From Oscillospiraceae bacterium (GTDB taxonomy: Bacteria; Bacillota; Clostridia; Oscillospirales; Ruminococcaceae), in NCBI GenBank assembly GCA_017528675.1, contig JAFXOO010000039.1:1-17277 (forward strand): a DNA stretch of 17,277 bases, read 5' to 3'. The notes beneath the pieces are model-generated. The model was not told where the DNA came from. It saw only the letters and a program-made list of their open reading frames with translations, and ran no database searches. The position numbers and the translations under genes are program-made. Shown here piece after piece: positions 13,309 to 17,277 of this stretch (position 1 is the first letter of the stretch; every line of letters begins with the position of its first letter).

Positions 13309-15516
13309 TCACGCCATCGCTGCTGCCCGCAGCAGCATCTTCTCGCCCTCGCATGTCAGGAACACCGTATCACCGCCATGCACCTCGCCCCGCAGCCACA
13401 TCCGTGAGAGCGGGCTCTCCACATGCTGTGTCAGGAAGCGACGGATCGGACGGGCACCATAGCGGCGTGTCTCCGGGTCGGATGCCGCCGCCCGCACAGC
13501 CTTTTCATCAAATTGCAGCGTGACGCCAAGGCTTTCTGCACGTTCCGCAAGCGCCGTAAGCTGCCGGCGTGCGATCACGGCAAGATCCTCCTCCGATAGC
13601 TCCGAGAATTCGAGAATTTCGTCCATCCGTCCGATCAGTTCCGGCGGAAGTGCCTGCCGCAGCGCATCCGTACCGGTACTCTGTTCCCCTCCGAGAAAAC
13701 CTGCACTTGTACTGCGGTGATGCATGCCAAGATTCGAGGTCAGGAAGATCAGACAGTTGCGCAGACTGATCTGCCGTCCGGCACTGTCCGTCAGCATTCC
13801 GTCCTCCAGAATTTGCAGCAGCAGATGCAGCACATCCGGGTGCGCTTTCTCAATCTCATCGAACAGCACCACACTGCACGGACGCTGCCGCAGATGCTCA
13901 CAGAACGGCGTATCCTCCGTGAAGCCCACATAGCCGGGCGGCGCTCCGATGAGCCTCGCCACGGAATGTGCCTCCATGAATTCCGACATATCCAGCCGCA
14001 GCAGCGCCTTCTCTGTGCCATAGAGCGTCTCACAGAGCGCCCGCACAAGTGCCGTTTTCCCCACGCCCGTCGGTCCGAGAAACAGAAACGAGCCCACCGG
14101 CCGCCGGATATCCCGAAACCCTGCTCCGCTTCTGCATACCGCATCACAGAGCTTGTCGATCACTGCATCATGTCCCACAATCCTGGCATGCAGCGTCCGC
14201 TGGAGGTGCAGAAGGCGTTCCTGCTCCGCTGCCGTCATCTGGGAGAGCGGGATGCCTGTTCTTGCCGAAGCAACCGCCGCCACATCCTCCTCGCTGACCT
14301 CCGAATCCGCACAGTGCAGCGATGCCCTTGCACATGCCTCATCCAGCAGGTCAATCGCCTTGTCCGGGAAGCTCTTGTCACCGATATATTTCTGTGACAG
14401 CTCCACACATGCGTGCAGCACTGCATCCGGCAGCGTCACATGGTGATAGCGCTCATAATTCTCCCGCAGCCCTTCCAGAATGCCGAGTGTCTCCTCTCCG
14501 GTTGGTTCGAGAATGTTCACCGACTGGAACCTGCGCACCAGTGCACCGTCCTTGCCGATGGTCTGGCCATATTCCGCTGGTGTGGTCGCTCCGATGATGC
14601 GCAGCTCCCCCCGTGCCAGTGCAGGCTTGAGGAGATTGGCTGCATCAATCGCTCCCTCGGCCGCACCGGCTCCGACAATCGTATGCAGCTCGTCTATGAA
14701 CAGGATAATCCGTCCGTCCCGCACCACTTCGTCCACACAGGCACGCACCCGCTCCTCGAAATCCCCACGGTACTTCGCCCCCGCCAGAAGCGCCGCAAGA
14801 TCCAGCGAAAACACTGCCATGCCCCGAAGCTGCGGCGGCACCTCCCCTTTTGCAAAGCGGGCAGCTACGCTCTGTACAATGGCAGTCTTGCCGACACCGG
14901 GCGCACCGATCAGGCAGGGATTGTTCTTGCTGCGGCGGGACAGAATCTGAAGCACACGCTCAATCTCCGTCTCTCTGCCGATGAGCGGATCGGCATCTGT
15001 CTCCGGCAGCAGGAGCTTCCCGAACCGGAAAAGCTGCGGGAGATCCTTCTCTGTCGGCATACGATTCCCGGACGCCTCCTCTGCGTCAAAGCAGTCTGTT
15101 TCAAGCTTTTTCAGGTCTGCGCCGTTTCCTTGCAGCAGCTCATACGCAGCACAGTTTTCGTCCTCCAGGATTGCCTGTAGCAGATACCGTGTGCCGACCA
15201 GATGCTCCTTGCATCCAAGCTGCTGTGCCGAGCGGAAAATGCGGTGCAGTGCAGGCGTCATACAGCCGTAGCCCGGCGATGTCCTGCTGCCCCTGCCCAC
15301 CGTCAGCAAAAGCTGCCCACGCAGGCTCTCTGCGGTCAGGCCGTGCTGTGCGAGCACTCCGGCAGCAGCGCTGTTTCTCTGCCGGAGCAGTCCGAGCAGG
15401 TAATGCTCCGTACCGATATAGGTGTGTCCCAGTTCTCCGGCAATCTGCATCGCTTCATCCAGTGCCAGGAGCACATGCTCGGAAAATCTGTCAATCTCAT
15501 ACTGTGCATTCTGCAA
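13309..15516 (-). CDS. ClpA/ClpC-type AAA+ unfoldase lacking the middle (M) domain
   Basis: A 735-residue Hsp100 ATPase. Residues 8-140 hold two Clp N-terminal repeats. AAA-1 has Walker A GAPGVGKT (204-211), pore loop KYRG (248-251) and Walker B ILFIDE (271-276). AAA-2 has Walker A GPTGVGKT (481-488), pore motif GYVG (528-531) and Walker B VVLFDEIEKAHPD (549-561). DLLDEACARASL (389-400) runs almost directly into the AAA-2 entry (ARTGIPLSQM), so the coiled-coil M domain of ClpC and ClpB is absent, as in ClpA. A possible ClpP-docking loop reads SAGFLGG (604-610), less hydrophobic than the usual L/I/V-G-F. The start is TTG at 15516, chosen because AAGGAGG is nine bases upstream; the nearby ATG at 15523 is in another frame. 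It probably feeds proteins to ClpP. No ctsR or mcsAB is adjacent. Confidence 0.92.
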   Translation of the reverse strand: MQNAQYEIDRFSEHVLLALDEAMQIAGELGHTYIGTEHYLLGLLRQRNSAAAGVLAQHGLTAESLRGQLLLTVGRGSRTSPGYGCMTPALHRIFRSAQQLGCKEHLVGTRYLLQAILEDENCAAYELLQGNGADLKKLETDCFDAEEASGNRMPTEKDLPQLFRFGKLLLPETDADPLIGRETEIERVLQILSRRSKNNPCLIGAPGVGKTAIVQSVAARFAKGEVPPQLRGMAVFSLDLAALLAGAKYRGDFEERVRACVDEVVRDGRIILFIDELHTIVGAGAAEGAIDAANLLKPALARGELRIIGATTPAEYGQTIGKDGALVRRFQSVNILEPTGEETLGILEGLRENYERYHHVTLPDAVLHACVELSQKYIGDKSFPDKAIDLLDEACARASLHCADSEVSEEDVAAVASARTGIPLSQMTAAEQERLLHLQRTLHARIVGHDAVIDKLCDAVCRSGAGFRDIRRPVGSFLFLGPTGVGKTALVRALCETLYGTEKALLRLDMSEFMEAHSVARLIGAPPGYVGFTEDTPFCEHLRQRPCSVVLFDEIEKAHPDVLHLLLQILEDGMLTDSAGRQISLRNCLIFLTSNLGMHHRSTSAGFLGGEQSTGTDALRQALPPELIGRMDEILEFSELSEEDLAVIARRQLTALAERAESLGVTLQFDEKAVRAAASDPETRRYGARPIRRFLTQHVESPLSRMWLRGEVHGGDTVFLTCEGEKMLLRAAAMA

Positions 15517-15554
15517 AATGCATTTCCTCCTTCTCGCCGTATCAGGTCAATGAT

Positions 15555-15563
15555 AGTATACCA
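15555..15563 (-). promoter_or_regulatory. Extended -10 promoter of the clp gene
   Basis: On the minus strand TGGTATACT gives an extended -10 (TG-N-TATACT) about 39 bases upstream of the TTG start, with no good -35 at 17-18 bases. It suggests clp has its own promoter in addition to any readthrough from spoIIID. Confidence 0.55.
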
Positions 15564-15570
15564 CATTTTC

Positions 15571-15608
15571 TCTGCGATATTTGTCGAAACACAGGAGATC
15601 ATCGCAGA
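15571..15608. repeat. Inverted repeat TCTGCGAT-N22-ATCGCAGA upstream of clp
   Basis: Perfect eight-base arms at 15571-15578 and 15601-15608 lie between the spoIIID stop and the clp promoter. They could be a two-site operator, with half-site centres 30 bases apart, or a long-loop hairpin. It does not resemble the direct-repeat CtsR box. Function unknown. Confidence 0.3.
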
Positions 15609-15625
15609 ATGCGGAGAAGCCGTGC

Positions 15626-15910
15626 TTACCGGCCGTTCCGTGCAGCAGCATGACGGCTTTCGGCAAGCAGTGCATATTTCCGCTTGGTTGCAAGTCCGCC
15701 CCGGATGTGGCGTTCCTGCTTGTTCTGCACCAGAACTGCATGCACCTGCTTTGCCAGCTCCGGACGGATGAGCGGCAGCCGCTCACTGACATCCTTATGT
15801 ACAGTGCTCTTGCTGATGCCGAAGCGGCTCGCAGTGGCTCGCACGGTCGCCTTGTGCTCCAGAATATAGATGCCGAGCGTGACCGCCCGGTCCTCCGACT
15901 GACTTCGCAT
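15626..15910 (-). CDS. spoIIID: Sporulation transcriptional regulator SpoIIID
   Basis: A 94-residue DNA-binding protein. The helix-turn-helix segment ATVRATASRFGISKSTVHKD and the following ERLPLIRPELAKQVHAVL closely match my memory of Bacillus SpoIIID (TVRVIAKEFGVSKSTVHKDLTERLPEI...), as does the downstream RHIRGGLATKRKY. Length is within the family range (80-95). In Bacillus, SpoIIID is a mother-cell regulator acting after sigma-E. A GGGAGTGAGG ribosome binding site precedes the ATG. A promoter resembling the sigma-E consensus lies upstream. The C-terminal tail (LLAESRHAAARNGR) is extra relative to Bacillus. The clp ATPase gene follows after 109 bases on the same strand. Confidence 0.93.
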   Translation of the reverse strand: MRSQSEDRAVTLGIYILEHKATVRATASRFGISKSTVHKDVSERLPLIRPELAKQVHAVLVQNKQERHIRGGLATKRKYALLAESRHAAARNGR

Positions 15911-15942
15911 GACCTCACTCCCGTTTCAATGGATTCTGGGAC

Positions 15943-15971
15943 AGTATATGCAGGAATCACCCGGAACATGT
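15943..15971 (-). promoter_or_regulatory. Sigma-E-like promoter of spoIIID, with an overlapping SpoIIID-box-like site
   Basis: On the minus strand CATATACT (15943-15950) matches the sigma-E -10 consensus CATACAMT at seven of eight positions. ACATGTT (15965-15971), 14 bases upstream, matches KMATATT at five of seven. No vegetative -35 lies 17 bases upstream of TATACT. On the plus strand, TGGGACAGTA at 15937-15946 fits the SpoIIID box WWRRACARNY at eight of ten positions and overlaps the -10, which would allow autoregulation. Both consensus sequences are from Bacillus and quoted from memory. Confidence 0.55.
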
Positions 15972-16080
15972 GCATTCACAGCACGCACCGGCAGGGAAAT
16001 AAACATGGCAATCCGGCTTTTTGGACAAAGTGCAGTCGATTTAGGGCGTTAATTTTTCTGTGTACCGGTGCTGCATCGCC

Positions 16081-16109
16081 TTGACAGCGTCCGCAAAATG
16101 TAGTATGAT
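16081..16109 (+). promoter_or_regulatory. Sigma-A promoter of the pyruvate formate-lyase gene
   Basis: TTGACA (16081-16086), 17 bases, TATGAT (16104-16109): close to the full consensus, fitting a highly expressed fermentation enzyme. The predicted start is near 16116, with a leader of about 40 bases. I see no Rex-type inverted repeat in the leader. Confidence 0.83.
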
Positions 16110-16156
16110 ATAGATAGAGGCAATACATTTTCTTGTTATGGAAAGGAAGGCGCTGT

Positions 16157-17277
16157 ATGTTTACATCATTCGCACCGGACTGGGAAGGCTTTGAGCCGGG
16201 CAGATGGAGCAACACCTCTGTCAATGTGCGTGATTTTATCCTGAAGAACTACACTCCCTACGACGGGGATGAAAGCTTTCTCGAAGGGCCGACAGAAGCC
16301 ACCACACAGCTCTGGGAGCAGGTCATGGAACTCTCACGGCAGGAGCGTGAGGCCGGCGGTGTGCTCGATATGGACACCAAGATCATTTCAACCATCACCT
16401 CGCACGGCCCCGGCTATCTGAACAAGGAGCTTGAGCAGATTGTCGGCTTGCAGACGGACAAGCCCTTCAAACGTGCATTACAGCCCTTCGGCGGCATCCG
16501 TATGGCGCAGCAGGCCTGCAAGGAATACGGCTATGAGGTTGATCCTGAAGTCGTCGAGATCTTTACAAAATACAGAAAAACCCATAATCAGGGCGTTTTT
16601 GATGCCTATACACCTGAGATGAAGCTTGCCCGCCATGCAGCAATTCTCACCGGACTGCCGGATGCCTACGGCAGAGGCCGCATCATCGGTGACTACAGAA
16701 GAATCGCCCTCTACGGCGTGGATATGCTCATTGAGGACAAGGAGCACCAGAAGGAAACCCACTTTGTCCGCATGACCTCCAAGAATATCCGTCTGCGTGA
16801 GGAGCTTTCGGAGCAGATCAATGCGCTGCGGGATCTCAAGAAGCTCGGAGAAATCTATGGACTGGACATCTCCCGTCCGGCAAAGAATGCCAAGGAAGCC
16901 GTGCAATGGCTTTACTTCGGCTATCTTGCCGCCGTCAAAGAGCAGAACGGCGCAGCCATGTCCCTCGGCCGGACATCCACCTTCCTTGACATCTTCATCC
17001 AGCGTGACCTCGAAAGAGGCATCCTCACCGAGCGGGAAGCACAGGAGCTCATCGACCACTTCATCATGAAGCTGCGGCTGGTACGCTTCGCAAGAACCCC
17101 GGAATACAATGCCCTGTTCTCTGGCGACCCGACCTGGGTAACGGAGTCCATCGGCGGTGTTTCCGTGGACGGCCAGCACATGGTCACCAAGAACTCCTTC
17201 CGCTACCTCAACACCCTCAACAACCTCGGCACGGCACCGGAGCCGAACATGACCATCCTCTGGTCCACCAAGCTTCC
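16157..17277 (+). CDS. pflB: Pyruvate formate-lyase (formate C-acetyltransferase), 3' partial
   Basis: The frame opens at ATG 16157, seven bases after AAAGGAAGG, and runs to the window edge (373 codons plus two bases). The product starts MFTSFAPDWEGFEPGRW and includes hallmark PFL segments: TSHGPGYLNKELEQIVGLQTD, YRKTHNQGVFDAYTPEMK, GLPDAYGRGRIIGDYRR and SIGGVSVDGQHMVTKNSFRYL. The enzyme converts pyruvate and CoA to acetyl-CoA and formate by glycyl-radical chemistry in the cytoplasm. In the family the two catalytic cysteines lie near residue 420 and the radical glycine near the C terminus, so both are beyond this window, as is any adjacent pflA activase gene. Its divergent neighbour is spoIIID. 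Confidence 0.95.
   Translation, partial: MFTSFAPDWEGFEPGRWSNTSVNVRDFILKNYTPYDGDESFLEGPTEATTQLWEQVMELSRQEREAGGVLDMDTKIISTITSHGPGYLNKELEQIVGLQTDKPFKRALQPFGGIRMAQQACKEYGYEVDPEVVEIFTKYRKTHNQGVFDAYTPEMKLARHAAILTGLPDAYGRGRIIGDYRRIALYGVDMLIEDKEHQKETHFVRMTSKNIRLREELSEQINALRDLKKLGEIYGLDISRPAKNAKEAVQWLYFGYLAAVKEQNGAAMSLGRTSTFLDIFIQRDLERGILTEREAQELIDHFIMKLRLVRFARTPEYNALFSGDPTWVTESIGGVSVDGQHMVTKNSFRYLNTLNNLGTAPEPNMTILWSTKL

Noticed and set aside
13717..15180. Plus-strand open frames opposite the clp gene
   Set aside because: They are antisense to conserved AAA+ coding sequence and have no ribosome binding sites or protein-like features.
13309..15516. ClpB disaggregase
   Set aside because: There is no long coiled-coil M domain, the total length is too short, and a GF-containing ClpP-loop candidate is present; the ClpA/ClpC type fits better.
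15507..15523. ATG start codons near the 5' end of clp (15523 and 15509, minus strand)
   Set aside because: Both are out of frame with the conserved Clp N domain; the one at 15523 yields only eight codons and is too close to the Shine-Dalgarno sequence. The TTG at 15516 is in frame and well spaced.
16478..17179. Minus-strand open frame (233 codons) near the right end
   Set aside because: It is antisense to pyruvate formate-lyase, which is clearly the real gene although its frame has no stop inside the window.

Overview
The window looks like chromosome from a cellulolytic, anaerobic Ruminococcus-like member of the Oscillospiraceae/Ruminococcaceae. The evidence is a secreted GH5 cellulase with a C-terminal dockerin, a second secreted enzyme carrying a dockerin, pyruvate formate-lyase, SpoIIID, strong purine-rich Shine-Dalgarno sequences, and several near-consensus TTGACA-N17-TATAAT-type promoters. 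Genus is an inference from gene content; no rRNA or other marker is present.

Layout. (1) 1-2666, plus strand: the C-terminal part of a probable lipoprotein with four VYGPP repeats, immediately followed by a radical SAM/SPASM peptide maturase. Next come a short frameshifted reading frame and a 316-residue protein I do not recognise. This is the most novel part: a candidate ribosomally made, post-translationally modified peptide (RiPP) locus whose substrate appears to be a surface lipoprotein rather than a small secreted peptide. A bidirectional hairpin (2688-2727) closes it against the converging ABC genes. (2) 2731-6204, minus strand: an FtsX-type ABC permease with a long extracytoplasmic helical insertion and its ATPase, translationally coupled and driven by a near-perfect promoter that is followed by an 18-bp imperfect palindrome. 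(3) 6472-8889, minus strand: a secreted protein with two separate zinc-metallopeptidase motifs (HEIGHGFGMTD and an M6-like HELGHCTGLPD) flanking an internal dockerin. (4) 9069-11276, plus strand: a regulator divergent from the peptidase, with a LacI/PBP-type sensor, a degenerate GGDEF-like region and an AraC DNA-binding domain. (5) 11437-13206, plus strand: the GH5 endoglucanase with dockerin, whose promoter region carries direct and inverted repeats. (6) 13309-15910, minus strand: SpoIIID, preceded by a sigma-E-like promoter, then a ClpA/ClpC-type AAA+ unfoldase that lacks the middle domain and starts with TTG. (7) 16157-end, plus strand: the first 373 codons of pyruvate formate-lyase, behind a consensus-like promoter.

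How they fit together. The GH5 enzyme and the dockerin metallopeptidase are likely cellulosome components. The hybrid regulator lies between them, reads toward the cellulase and is divergent from the peptidase, so it is the obvious candidate to sense a sugar ligand and control one or both. Pyruvate formate-lyase is the fermentative end of the same lifestyle. The ABC pair, Clp and SpoIIID appear to be independent units.

There is no gene-free stretch above 300 bases; the longest gaps (6205-6471, 15911-16156, 8890-9068 and 11277-11436) hold promoters and repeats described below. I saw no tRNA, rRNA, CRISPR or insertion sequence.
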